This document shows, piece by piece, positions 7,990 through 15,713 of a stretch of DNA of 64,000 nucleotides. The notes below the pieces were generated by a model. That model was not told the DNA's origin, searched no databases, and was given only the letters and a program-made list of their open reading frames with translations. The stretch comes from Clostridium minihomine (lineage in GTDB: Bacteria > Bacillota > Clostridia > Oscillospirales > Acutalibacteraceae). The stretch spans positions 1 to 64,000 of the forward strand of contig NZ_OEQH01000002.1 in the NCBI RefSeq assembly GCF_900240385.1. Reading direction: 5' to 3'. Position 1 is the first letter of the stretch, and each line of letters opens with the position of its first letter. The position numbers and the translations under genes were made by a program.

Positions 7990-10578
7990 TTAGAATGTCT
8001 GCTCTGTACGAGCGATAATGTTATCCTGAGTATCTTTCGCCAGCCGGACAAAGTGCGCGCTGTATCCCGCTACGCGGACAACCAAATCCTTGTGCTGCTC
8101 CGGATGTGCCTGCGCATCAAGAAGCACCTGGCGGTCAACAACGTTAAACTGAATGTGCATGCCCTTGCGCTCGAAATATCCGCGGATTAGTGCTGCCAGA
8201 TTCATCAGTCCGCCGTCGCCCGCCACTGCAGCAGGCAGGAATTTCATGTTGTACAAAGTTCCGTTACTGGCTATGGCATGGTCCAGCTTAGAAACGGAGT
8301 TGGCCGCTGCGGTGGGGCCGTTAGTGTCCACACCGGCACGGGGGGATACTCCGTCGCCCAGCGCTGTTTTCGCCAGTCTGCCGGTGGGCAGTGCCCCGAC
8401 ATCTTTGCCGTACAGTACGTTTGCGGATACGGGGTACATGCCCGCCTGATACTTGCCGCCGCGGGGGTTGCTGTACTGCTCGACCAGCTCGCAGTAAGTG
8501 CGGCCGCAGCGAACGGTGTACTCGTCAATCTCGTCGATGTCGTTTCCGAAACCGGAAGTATTCTTCAGGATTCTTAGAATATCGTCATATTTGCCATTGC
8601 TGGCTACGCCCTGGCTCTCCACATTTTTGCGGATATCTGCCAGACTGACGGATCCGGAACCGCTGAGAATGGATTTGACCGCCTCATAGATTCTGGCTTC
8701 CATCTCGGCCTCTGCGTTAGAGGCTGTGCCGCATGCTCCTGCGCATTGTCCGGCAGAAGCGGACAAATCAGTTGAGCCAAGAGCCGGAACCGGATAACCG
8801 AAGTTGTGATCCAAAGCATCTTTTAACTGCTCTAAAGTAATCTTTTTCTCTTCAAAGACATTCTTCTGAATGGCATACAGGGAATCACCGGCATCGATAA
8901 TACCAACGCCCTGCGGGCCGGTAAAGTTCCACATGGCTCCGCCTTCCTGTACGGATTTGCCCTTTTCAATGCAGCCTTCAATCAATGCAGACTGGAAAGG
9001 CAGCGGCGCTCTGTCGCCGTGAGCCATATCGATGCAGTTCACTGTTTCTACCATGTTGTGCACAAAGTAAGCCATCTGCTTTTCAAATGCCTTGAAGAAA
9101 TCTTCGATGCAGGTAAAGGTGGTGATTTCGCCGGTTTGCGGGCCCAGCTGTTTACCGAAGCAACGGCCGTTGTTCAAAGTGATTTCCAGCACTTTTGCAA
9201 CGTTAAAGCTGGCGGCATCGTGCCATCCTTCATATTTGTGCTGAATGTCAGGCTCTACGCATCCGCTGGGGGTATAGGTACGAGCCATTTTCAGCGGAAT
9301 TCCGCGGTTGACCATTGCGGGAATAATCACTTCGTCGTTAAACAAGTTGGGCATACCGTAACCCAAACGAATCACTTCGCAGGCACGATAGAGGAATTCG
9401 TCCGGAGTCTGGTTCCCAATGCGAACGCCCACAGAAGGCATCGGCATTCCCACATGTGCCAGTGCATCCAGGCACATATAGCTGACATCATTGGTCAGGT
9501 CGTTGCCTTCCTCATCGGTGCCGCCCAAAGCCAGCAATTCAAACAGCTGATATCCCGCAAATGCCTGAGCAGAGATATCATCACGGACTTTGTTGGCGTC
9601 GTTGAATTTAACAAACAGGCAGTCGATCAATTCCTGTGCAAATTCTCTGGTAATGCCGGGATCGTTCTTATAGAACTGATACATGTAACGGTCAAAGGGA
9701 CCGGGGGAATAGCTGTGTCCGTTGGACTCAACGTGCAGCATATAATGAACGAACCAGAACGACTGAACTGCTTCCCAGAAGGTTTTCGCGCCGCGCTCCG
9801 GCACATTGTAGCAGTTCTGAGCAATTTGCAGCAGCTCTGCTTTTCGGGTGGGGTTCAGTTCTTTCTGAGCCATTTCTTCCGCTTTTTTTGCATAGCGATG
9901 GGCGTGATTAATGGCTGCAGTATAAGTAATTAAAAGAGCCTTGTAGAACTGCTCCTTCTTGATGGATTCGGGCTGGTTGCGATCCAGATTCTCCATGGCT
10001 TCCAGTACTTCTTTGATGATTCCGCTAAAACCAACCTGAACAACTTTCTCATAGAACACAACCGAGTGTCCGACACCGGCATACAGATAGTTGCCTGCGT
10101 TAAATACGGCACATTCCTGGCAATCGCGGTTTTCCGGGGACATCAAAGACAAAGCATACTCGCTCAAGGTCTTTCCCTTCCAGTAACTGCCCAGCTCACG
10201 CAGAATTTTCTTGCGGTCTTCTGAAATAATGAACGGATCGCAGTCTCTGGTGGCCATGGTATCGAGCTCCGGCTCAATCCAATCATAAGAATATTCGATT
10301 CCCAGTTCGGAAGAACGGGAATGCTCGGTAGTCGTGCCGACAATCAACTCATCATCGCGAATGGTAATCTGCATGTTGTTAAACAGGTTTTCCACCACTT
10401 TTGCGCGGCGCAGAACCGGGGCCATGTGCTCGGTATCCTGATAAGATTCGGTAACCAGAAGTGCCCTCTCTACTTCAACAACCGGGACGGCCTCTACCTG
10501 TTCCTTCTTCAAGCGCTCTACTCTCGCTGTTGGTTTTGTAAATCCCTTTGCTATCATTGCGGTATTATTTGTTGTCAT
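7990..10578 (-). CDS. Glycyl radical enzyme, diol-dehydratase-like, BMC signature enzyme
   Basis: An 862-residue glycyl radical enzyme. Visible: thiyl Cys440 and base Glu442 in SGCVEP, and radical Gly838 in RVAGYSAHF. Relative to Cys440, His171, Ser289 and Asp454 fall at the same offsets as His164, Ser282 and Asp447 around Cys433 of Clostridium butyricum glycerol dehydratase (family numbers from memory). Positions 13 and 17 after the Cys, Thr and Tyr in choline lyase as I recall, are His and Ser. This favours diol dehydration to an aldehyde, fitting the aldehyde dehydrogenase downstream. Cys-to-Gly distance is 398 residues against about 330 in relatives: an insertion near 600-668 contains CAGAC. 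Substrate not assigned. AGGAGG precedes the ATG. Confidence 0.93.
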   Translation of the reverse strand: MTTNNTAMIAKGFTKPTARVERLKKEQVEAVPVVEVERALLVTESYQDTEHMAPVLRRAKVVENLFNNMQITIRDDELIVGTTTEHSRSSELGIEYSYDWIEPELDTMATRDCDPFIISEDRKKILRELGSYWKGKTLSEYALSLMSPENRDCQECAVFNAGNYLYAGVGHSVVFYEKVVQVGFSGIIKEVLEAMENLDRNQPESIKKEQFYKALLITYTAAINHAHRYAKKAEEMAQKELNPTRKAELLQIAQNCYNVPERGAKTFWEAVQSFWFVHYMLHVESNGHSYSPGPFDRYMYQFYKNDPGITREFAQELIDCLFVKFNDANKVRDDISAQAFAGYQLFELLALGGTDEEGNDLTNDVSYMCLDALAHVGMPMPSVGVRIGNQTPDEFLYRACEVIRLGYGMPNLFNDEVIIPAMVNRGIPLKMARTYTPSGCVEPDIQHKYEGWHDAASFNVAKVLEITLNNGRCFGKQLGPQTGEITTFTCIEDFFKAFEKQMAYFVHNMVETVNCIDMAHGDRAPLPFQSALIEGCIEKGKSVQEGGAMWNFTGPQGVGIIDAGDSLYAIQKNVFEEKKITLEQLKDALDHNFGYPVPALGSTDLSASAGQCAGACGTASNAEAEMEARIYEAVKSILSGSGSVSLADIRKNVESQGVASNGKYDDILRILKNTSGFGNDIDEIDEYTVRCGRTYCELVEQYSNPRGGKYQAGMYPVSANVLYGKDVGALPTGRLAKTALGDGVSPRAGVDTNGPTAAANSVSKLDHAIASNGTLYNMKFLPAAVAGDGGLMNLAALIRGYFERKGMHIQFNVVDRQVLLDAQAHPEQHKDLVVRVAGYSAHFVRLAKDTQDNIIARTEQTF

Positions 10579-10617
10579 TTACTTATACCTCCTTATTTCA
10601 TTTGGCTCTGAAATGTT

Positions 10618-10638
10618 GCATGCAGCTTCACTGCATGC
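10618..10638 (-). other. Hairpin in the glycyl radical enzyme leader
   Basis: GCATGCAG pairs perfectly with CTGCATGC around a 5-base loop, about 40 bases upstream of the start codon and close to the ribosome site. It could stabilise the mRNA or affect initiation of the enzyme gene. Confidence 0.5.
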
Positions 10639-10748
10639 TGCGCAGCAGTATTCATTCCAATTGATTGAAACCATAATGCTCCGACATGCCTATTGGCTAT
10701 GTAATCCAGTTTTAACTGCATACCCCCTGTCGCTCCTCGTTATGTAAA

Positions 10749-10795
10749 TATAATAAAAGCCCAAAAATCCCCTGAAATCAGGAATTTTTGGGCTT
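10749..10795 (-). terminator. Intrinsic terminator/attenuator ahead of the glycyl radical enzyme
   Basis: Read on the minus strand, a 12-bp arm AAGCCCAAAAAT, an inner CCTG/CAGG stem and the matching arm are followed by CTTTTATTATAT. It lies about 170 bases upstream of the enzyme start and after the kinase gene already has its own terminator. This is the position expected for an attenuator relieved by the ANTAR regulator. I could not identify the paired hexaloop hairpins with certainty. Confidence 0.7.
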
Positions 10796-10886
10796 CTTTG
10801 CCTCAAAATTATCGTTTAATATACTTCATTGCATACAAAACGTTTCAATTGTATGATATTGACTTTTCTGTTTTACCGTTTATTCT

Positions 10887-10930
10887 AAAAAAACAAAAAA
10901 GAGCCCAAGAGCTACGTTGGAAGCTCTTTT
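10887..10930 (-). terminator. Terminator of the sensor kinase gene
   Basis: On the minus strand, AAGAGCT and AGCTCTT form a stem, then GGGCTC and TTTTTTGTTTTTTT follow. The first arm can alternatively pair with the GCTCT directly before the T-run, so two exclusive hairpins are possible. It separates the kinase from the BMC structural genes. Confidence 0.7.
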
Positions 10931-10977
10931 GGACTCCGTTGCCCATCCAGCATACGTCATTGCACACTGGGACACTA

Positions 10978-12444
10978 TTAATAATAATTTTCGTTGCAGA
11001 TAAATGTAAAGCGGACTTTGGTTCCGGGGCTATTGGAAGAAATATCAATATCCCCCTTAAGTTTGTCTTTCACCAGACTTTTCACCAGTTTAAGCCCCAT
11101 ACCACTTCGATTCCCGGTGCCGGAACACCCAGCACCATCATCGGTAATGGTAATGCAGGAATAAATATCCCCTTTTACAATGGTCAGCGTAACCCGACCC
11201 GTTTGCCTGCTAATAAACGCATGCTTAATGCAGTTTTGGATCAGTTCATTGACCACCATTGCAATGGCCATCACGGTATCGGACTGCAGAGAAATTTCAT
11301 CCCCAAACAATTCCAAATTCAAATCCAGCCCTTCCGGAACAATAAAGCTCATGGAGCTGTTAAACATGCGGCTTAACATTTCCTTAATGTCAATGTAATC
11401 CACACTGTTGTGAGCCAGAATCTCATGGGTCAGACTGATGCTGTAAATTCGACTGATAATGTCACGGGAAAAGGATTTTACCTGTTCATTATTCGTTCGG
11501 TTAGACTGCATGCCAATCAAACTGATAATGGTTTGAAGATTATTCTTCACCCGGTGGTGAATTTCTGCAATAGCGGCTGATTTCACGATTAACTCAGTTT
11601 CTTTGTTTTTAATCTCTGTGATATCTTTGATAATCAGCACAGCGCCTTTAAATTGCCTTTCCTCGTTCCACGTTGCGGTGCAGGTCACTTTTAAATTATA
11701 TTGACCAATCTTAATTTCATTGTGATCAATTTGGCGTTTCTCAATCAAATCATGATAGGTGTAATTGCCAAATGACAGGTTTTCAAAAGTCAAGCCTTCT
11801 ATTTCATCCTGATAATTTAAACCCAAATAAATTTGCTTGGCCAGCGGATTTGCATAAACGCAAATTCCCTGAATATCGAAAAACAGCACTGCATCATTCA
11901 TGTATTCTGCAATAAACTGTATTTCACCACCGCTGGAAATGGTATCCGCAGTGGGGTATTCCTGTTTTAAAAAGGATTTCTCAACTGGACTTTGATGCAG
12001 ATGCTTTTCCACAATCAGAACGCCAATGATTTGGTTCTGGCTGTTGGTAATCGCACTGACATTCTGCCGCACAATGATATTTCGGTCACTTACACTGGCT
12101 TTCAGTTCCCGGGTGGGTACCCCTATTTCCAGTGTTCGATAGACCCCCGGCTCGTTTTTGCGCCACATGATATCCCCCACCGGACTGTGCGTGTAAAAAC
12201 TTGCTTCCGGTGAGCTGTGCTGAGCCACAACCACGGCCAAATGGTTATCTTTTGTTAAAATATCAATGTATGCATCGCCCCCTTCCAGATCACTGATAAA
12301 GGGCAAGGTATGGCGGACTTCAATCAGTAAAGCGACATCCTGTTCCGATAAATCGGTAAGCCGGTTAACGAGGTCGATTAATTGCTGATCTTCAATACCC
12401 GGTTGGCTTGAAGCATCTTTTTTGTTCTCTGCACAATCAAACAC
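10978..12444 (-). CDS. PAS-containing sensor histidine kinase (EutW-like, HisKA_2)
   Basis: A soluble 488-residue kinase with no membrane segments. An N-terminal sensor region of the H_kinase_N type (about 18-150) is followed by a PAS domain (about 175-280, AVLFFDIQGICVYANP), the HisKA_2 box EIHHRVKNNLQ (His296/297) and a HATPase domain (NELIQNCIKHAF, DDGAGCSG). This architecture is shared with EutW, which phosphorylates the ANTAR regulator EutV. GTG at 12444 is taken as the start; the ribosome site is unclear, so a later start is possible. A cytosolic signal, perhaps the BMC substrate, is inferred. It is the first gene of the locus and has its own promoter region. Confidence 0.9.
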   Translation of the reverse strand: MFDCAENKKDASSQPGIEDQQLIDLVNRLTDLSEQDVALLIEVRHTLPFISDLEGGDAYIDILTKDNHLAVVVAQHSSPEASFYTHSPVGDIMWRKNEPGVYRTLEIGVPTRELKASVSDRNIIVRQNVSAITNSQNQIIGVLIVEKHLHQSPVEKSFLKQEYPTADTISSGGEIQFIAEYMNDAVLFFDIQGICVYANPLAKQIYLGLNYQDEIEGLTFENLSFGNYTYHDLIEKRQIDHNEIKIGQYNLKVTCTATWNEERQFKGAVLIIKDITEIKNKETELIVKSAAIAEIHHRVKNNLQTIISLIGMQSNRTNNEQVKSFSRDIISRIYSISLTHEILAHNSVDYIDIKEMLSRMFNSSMSFIVPEGLDLNLELFGDEISLQSDTVMAIAMVVNELIQNCIKHAFISRQTGRVTLTIVKGDIYSCITITDDGAGCSGTGNRSGMGLKLVKSLVKDKLKGDIDISSNSPGTKVRFTFICNENYY

Positions 12445-12619
12445 CGTTTCTTCATGGCCACCTTTCGTCTATTCACAGATGCCATGTTGGCTCACGGGAA
12501 TCTTGCCCCAATAAGCTTTGTTTGTCAGCATCTTTGGGACAAGCAGCCCGCCTTTTTTCAGCGGACAACCAATCGCATTACCTCGCTGGTTTATTTCTAA
12601 AATTACATATTTTATCATT

Positions 12620-12737
12620 ATCTTATAGGAACAATTACAAAAAGTCAATACCCGATAAACGGTAAATTGTGATACTTTCTAAAGTTTTTTTCATCCGAAC
12701 AATAAAAAAACAGTCAACACCCACAAGTTTTATTTAG
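12620..12737 (-). promoter_or_regulatory. Kinase promoter region with duplicated regulatory motif
   Basis: On the minus strand, TTGACT (12643-12648) and TAAGAT (12620-12625) are 17 bases apart, identical hexamers and spacing to the response-regulator promoter. About 70 bases upstream a second TTGACT (12712-12717) follows, at four bases, the 16-mer CTAAATAAAACTTGTG (12722-12737), the same module as at 657-682. The upstream copy lacks a good -10, so it may be an operator or a decayed promoter. Confidence 0.75.
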
Positions 12738-12904
12738 CAACTTTGTGAAATTTAACGCTATTTTTTGTTCTGTTTCATTTTGGTCCAAAAATAGATTTCC
12801 CAGTCCAACAGGGACGAAAATGGAAATCCGGCATACTGTTTTTCAAGTGTTCCTTCCCGAATGAATCGGATAGTAAATATATGACCTGTACACCTGTAAA
12901 ATGC

Positions 12905-12960
12905 TATGATATAATAATCTCACGGCAGAAACGAAAGCAATAATCTAAAACCATCTAAAC
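12905..12960 (+). repeat. Dispersed promoter element, copy E1
   Basis: The extended -10 TGATATAAT (12907-12915) is followed by AATCTCACGGCAG and GAAAGCAATA. It matches the consensus TGnTATAATAACCTCAC plus GAAAGCAAAG seen ahead of coaB, the glycosyltransferase and asnS. This copy leads directly into the 29-codon membrane peptide gene. Confidence 0.6.
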
Positions 12961-12996
12961 GAACGAAGCAGGCTTTTAAAAATGGGAGGAAATCGA

Positions 12997-13086
12997 ATGT
13001 CGTTTTCACTGATTACAATGGTTGGATTCGTCGCAGTAATTGCTCTTGTAGCCAGTCTTGTGGTGTTCGCAATACACAGGAAATAA
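12997..13086 (+). CDS. 29-residue single-span membrane peptide
   Basis: MSFSLITMVGFVAVIALVAS begins the peptide, which continues as a hydrophobic segment to the basic end HRK. It has one predicted membrane helix. GGGAGGA lies seven bases before the ATG, a promoter-like element (E1) lies about 80 bases upstream, and a strong terminator follows, so the unit has everything a gene needs. No family is recognised. Small membrane peptides of this size can be accessory subunits, regulators or toxins; nothing here decides, and no antisense RNA was identified. Confidence 0.6.
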   Translation: MSFSLITMVGFVAVIALVASLVVFAIHRK

Positions 13087-13140
13087 GACGAAACAAGATG
13101 TTTTTATTTTGATAAGTTTACTCTTCCTTTTTATCCATAA

Positions 13141-13187
13141 AAAAACTCTCTATTCCCGGGCGTCTTCCGGGAATAGAGAGTTTTTTG
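13141..13187. terminator. Bidirectional terminator
   Basis: A near-perfect 16-bp stem (ACTCTCTATTCCCGG and its complement, 7-base loop) is flanked by A-run and T-run. It serves the small peptide gene on the plus strand and the hydrolase gene on the minus strand. Confidence 0.92.
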
Positions 13188-13196
13188 TTTGTTCGG

Positions 13197-14009
13197 TTAA
13201 TCTTGTGTAAATGCAATCAGCTCTTGATTAAACCGCTCCATCTGATCATAAAAAAGAAAATGTCCGCATTGTTTCAACGGCACCAGTTTCGAATTCCGAA
13301 TTCCCTTGTTTTGTGCTATTGCCAATGGGAAAAGACATACTTTGTCATTTAATCCATGTAAAATCAGCGTGGGGGCATCTATTTTTTCCATATCGTCAAA
13401 TAATTCTTCTTTGAGCCATGTGTTGGCAATCGCCGCCGTTGACCAGCTTGCTGCCTGCAAACCCAGCTGAAAAATCCAGTCTGAAAACGGAGCACTGACC
13501 CGGTGATAAAAGATGGTTTCTCCAAACCCGCGCAGCATCTTGGGCCGATCTTGATAGGTGCCCTGTATAATGTCCAGCACCGCCTTCTTTTGCAAGCCAT
13601 AGGGAAAATATGGGCGTTGGATCAGGCTGGGCGCCGCTGCCGCAAACAAAGCCAGCTTAGATACCCCGTAACCTTTATGCCTTGCCATATAACGAATGCA
13701 AATGGCTCCGCCTGTGGAATGACCGCCCAATGTAATGTTTTTCAGCTGCAAAGCATCAATCACAGCGCGCACATCATCGGCAAGCCGATCGTAGTCATAT
13801 CCGCTCCAGGGTTTATCGGACAAACCAAAGCCACGGCAATCCATTGCAACACACCGATATCCTAATTTGGGAAGCTGGTTCAATTGATACTCAAACAGAT
13901 TGTGATTTCCCGGCCAGCCGTGAACCAGCAAAATTGTTTTGTTTCCGCCTGGGTTCAAATCCTCAACATAAAGCTTAACATTCGGCTCTGCTGTCACATA
14001 ATATCCCAT
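13197..14009 (-). CDS. Alpha/beta-fold hydrolase
   Basis: About 270 residues with the classic order: oxyanion HGWPG, DxRGFGLSDKP, nucleophile elbow GGHSTGG, acid Asp in GLNDKVCLF, and His in QCGHFLFYDQ near the end. This resembles haloperoxidase/epoxide-hydrolase-like esterases with a helical cap (about 125-205). Substrate unknown; cytosolic, with no signal peptide. ATG at 14009 is favoured over one three codons earlier. Two direct repeats upstream (14041-14066) may bind a regulator. It is unrelated in strand context to the membrane peptide gene. Confidence 0.85.
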   Translation of the reverse strand: MGYYVTAEPNVKLYVEDLNPGGNKTILLVHGWPGNHNLFEYQLNQLPKLGYRCVAMDCRGFGLSDKPWSGYDYDRLADDVRAVIDALQLKNITLGGHSTGGAICIRYMARHKGYGVSKLALFAAAAPSLIQRPYFPYGLQKKAVLDIIQGTYQDRPKMLRGFGETIFYHRVSAPFSDWIFQLGLQAASWSTAAIANTWLKEELFDDMEKIDAPTLILHGLNDKVCLFPLAIAQNKGIRNSKLVPLKQCGHFLFYDQMERFNQELIAFTQD

Positions 14010-14040
14010 CTGAATCATCTCCGAATCATTTCGTAATAGA

Positions 14041-14066
14041 ATATTCGGTTATCGTATATTCGGTTA
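14041..14066. promoter_or_regulatory. Direct repeat upstream of the hydrolase
   Basis: ATATTCGGTTA occurs twice with a 15-base period (14041-14051 and 14056-14066), 32 bases upstream of the hydrolase start. Tandem spacing of this kind suggests a protein-binding site; no regulator gene is adjacent. Confidence 0.4.
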
Positions 14067-14160
14067 CTTTTGCCGTTGAAGAATCATTTATGTGCTCCTT
14101 TTTAAGAACTTCTCTGACAAATTCTGTCCATTCCAAGGGAGCATCCAAACCGGAGCACCG

Positions 14161-14187
14161 GCCATTTGAATCAACGATTCAAATGGC
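14161..14187. repeat. Perfect 12-bp hairpin overlapping the FkbM stop
   Basis: GCCATTTGAATC and GATTCAAATGGC pair around AAC. The FkbM stop codon lies in this hairpin. Because no T-run follows, it is more likely an mRNA 3'-end stabiliser than a simple terminator. Confidence 0.55.
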
Positions 14188-15189
14188 GTAAAGAACATAT
14201 TCCGTTGGAACAAGCGGGAACCCATAATACCTGAAATAAAAGCGATAAGAAGGGTCTATTTCCTCAATCAGACGCGGCAGTTTCCAAAGATCCTTATGGT
14301 TGTGATAGACGCTCAAAGCCAGCTTTGGGTGATTCTTTCTGATTTTTTCTGCACAGCCTAACAAGGCCTTTTCTTCCCCGCCTTCGATATCCATTTTAAT
14401 AAAAGTGACATCTTCTTCAATATCATCATCGATACGCACAACCGGAACCTCGTATTCGCCGGTTTCGGAAAGCTGGTTCACAGATGAGATGGAGTTGGAA
14501 GAAAAATACATGGTGCCATTTTTGTTTCCCGCTCCCTTTTGCCGGATGACCACCGAATCCAGATGAAACAGCTCTTTATTTTTCTCAATATATTTGATGT
14601 TTTCCGGAACAATTTCATAACAGTACATTCGTTTACAGCAATTGGTTCCGAACACTTTGGAATAATCCACAAGGGTATCCCCAATAAAGCCGCCGATATC
14701 CACAAACACTTCGTTCTCATCACATTGAACAAGATCCAAATCAAAATATTGAGAAAACGTTTTGTCACAAATTGCCTCAATTCGTTTCGGGTCTGACATT
14801 AGCCAGTAATAAAGGATATTCACAAGAATCCGTTTTGAACGATAATCCTCTAAACGGTGATAAATCCATTCAAAATCCTCACGGTGCTCCGCAAAAGCAT
14901 AGGCTCTGTTTTCTGCCAGCTGAAAATCCTCTCGCTCAGGGAAATACGTTCCCCAAAGCCCCCCATATTCATTGTAAAAATGGATAGAGCTTTGATAGCT
15001 TCTCGGATTGGTTTCGCTGAAATATCTAAGGTTTTGTTTGATGGCTTCTGTTATTTGCGAAAGATCTCTTTCTTTTATAAATTGCATCAACCGATCAAAT
15101 TCCGCGTCAATCTGGTTTGGTATGCGAAATACGGAAAGTTCCATGTCCTCTGTATTTTGAATTTCCGGAACTTCTGGTGTGATAGGCAT
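14179..15189 (-). CDS. FkbM-family methyltransferase
   Basis: A 336-residue SAM-dependent methyltransferase. The FkbM domain covers about 150-300: VFVDIGGFIGDTLVDYSKVFG is the SAM-binding motif I loop, YCYEIVPENIKYIEKN follows, and VTFIKMDIEGGEEKALLGC is the characteristic acidic FkbM motif. The first 150 residues are an unassigned helical region often present in FkbM proteins linked to glycan or surface polymer genes. ATG with AAAGGGG upstream. It stands alone between the hydrolase and coaB, so the acceptor, perhaps a sugar hydroxyl, is unknown. Confidence 0.85.
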   Translation of the reverse strand: MPITPEVPEIQNTEDMELSVFRIPNQIDAEFDRLMQFIKERDLSQITEAIKQNLRYFSETNPRSYQSSIHFYNEYGGLWGTYFPEREDFQLAENRAYAFAEHREDFEWIYHRLEDYRSKRILVNILYYWLMSDPKRIEAICDKTFSQYFDLDLVQCDENEVFVDIGGFIGDTLVDYSKVFGTNCCKRMYCYEIVPENIKYIEKNKELFHLDSVVIRQKGAGNKNGTMYFSSNSISSVNQLSETGEYEVPVVRIDDDIEEDVTFIKMDIEGGEEKALLGCAEKIRKNHPKLALSVYHNHKDLWKLPRLIEEIDPSYRFYFRYYGFPLVPTEYVLYAI

Positions 15190-15384
15190 ATCGCTTGATA
15201 TCCCCTTTCAAATGTTGTATTCCTAGTATCATACGTAGCGTACATGCAAAGGGTGAGAAATCCAGTTTCCGCAAAAAAGCTGGTTTCAAGCGAAGAAAAA
15301 TATTGTTTTTTCATCTTAAAAATATCAATCATTTTGATTTTTCAGCACTTTTTATCCGCGTAAAACCTGCATTTGCAATCTGAT

Positions 15385-15500
15385 TGGGACATGATATAAT
15401 AACCTCACAGTGTAATCCAAAGCAAAGTTTACCCAAGAGAACATGGAACTCTAACTTGCGCTTTCGCACAAGATCGGCTGTGCCGCAAAAGTACTTTTCA
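15385..15500 (+). repeat. Dispersed promoter element, copy E2
   Basis: Extended -10 TGATATAAT (15392-15400) and AACCTCAC (15401-15408), then AAAGCAAAG and GAACATGGAA, a CTTGCG...CAAG hairpin and a CGGC/GCCG hairpin near 15475. It lies upstream of a second, similar unit (E3) ahead of coaB. The rest of the 524-base gap (15190-15384) shows no gene. Confidence 0.6.
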
Positions 15501-15519
15501 TGCTTTATTCTTCACGCTT

Positions 15520-15650
15520 TATTCTATGATATAATAGAAGCGAAAGCAAAGTGTTCCATGCTTAAAAGAACATAGAAACATCACTTGTGTTGACGCAAAA
15601 GGGCGGTTTCACCGCAAGAATAATTCTCCGTTTTCTTATCTATAAGAAGA
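15520..15650 (+). repeat. Dispersed promoter element, copy E3
   Basis: Extended -10 TGATATAAT (15527-15535), GAAAGCAAAG, GAACATAGAA and a GCGGT/ACCGC hairpin repeat the order of motifs in E2 about 135 bases upstream. E2 and E3 therefore look like a diverged tandem duplication. E3 is the likely proximal promoter for coaB-coaC. Confidence 0.6.
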
Positions 15651-15713
15651 AAACACAGAACAAATTTCGCAATACTTTTTCGAAAATTATCAGCAAAGGA
15701 ATTACGAAAAAAT

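Noticed and set aside
7990-10578. Assignment as choline trimethylamine-lyase CutC
   Set aside because: Shell and kinase context would allow it, but the recalled choline-specific Thr/Tyr positions differ and the diol-dehydratase His/Ser/Asp set is present; left unassigned.
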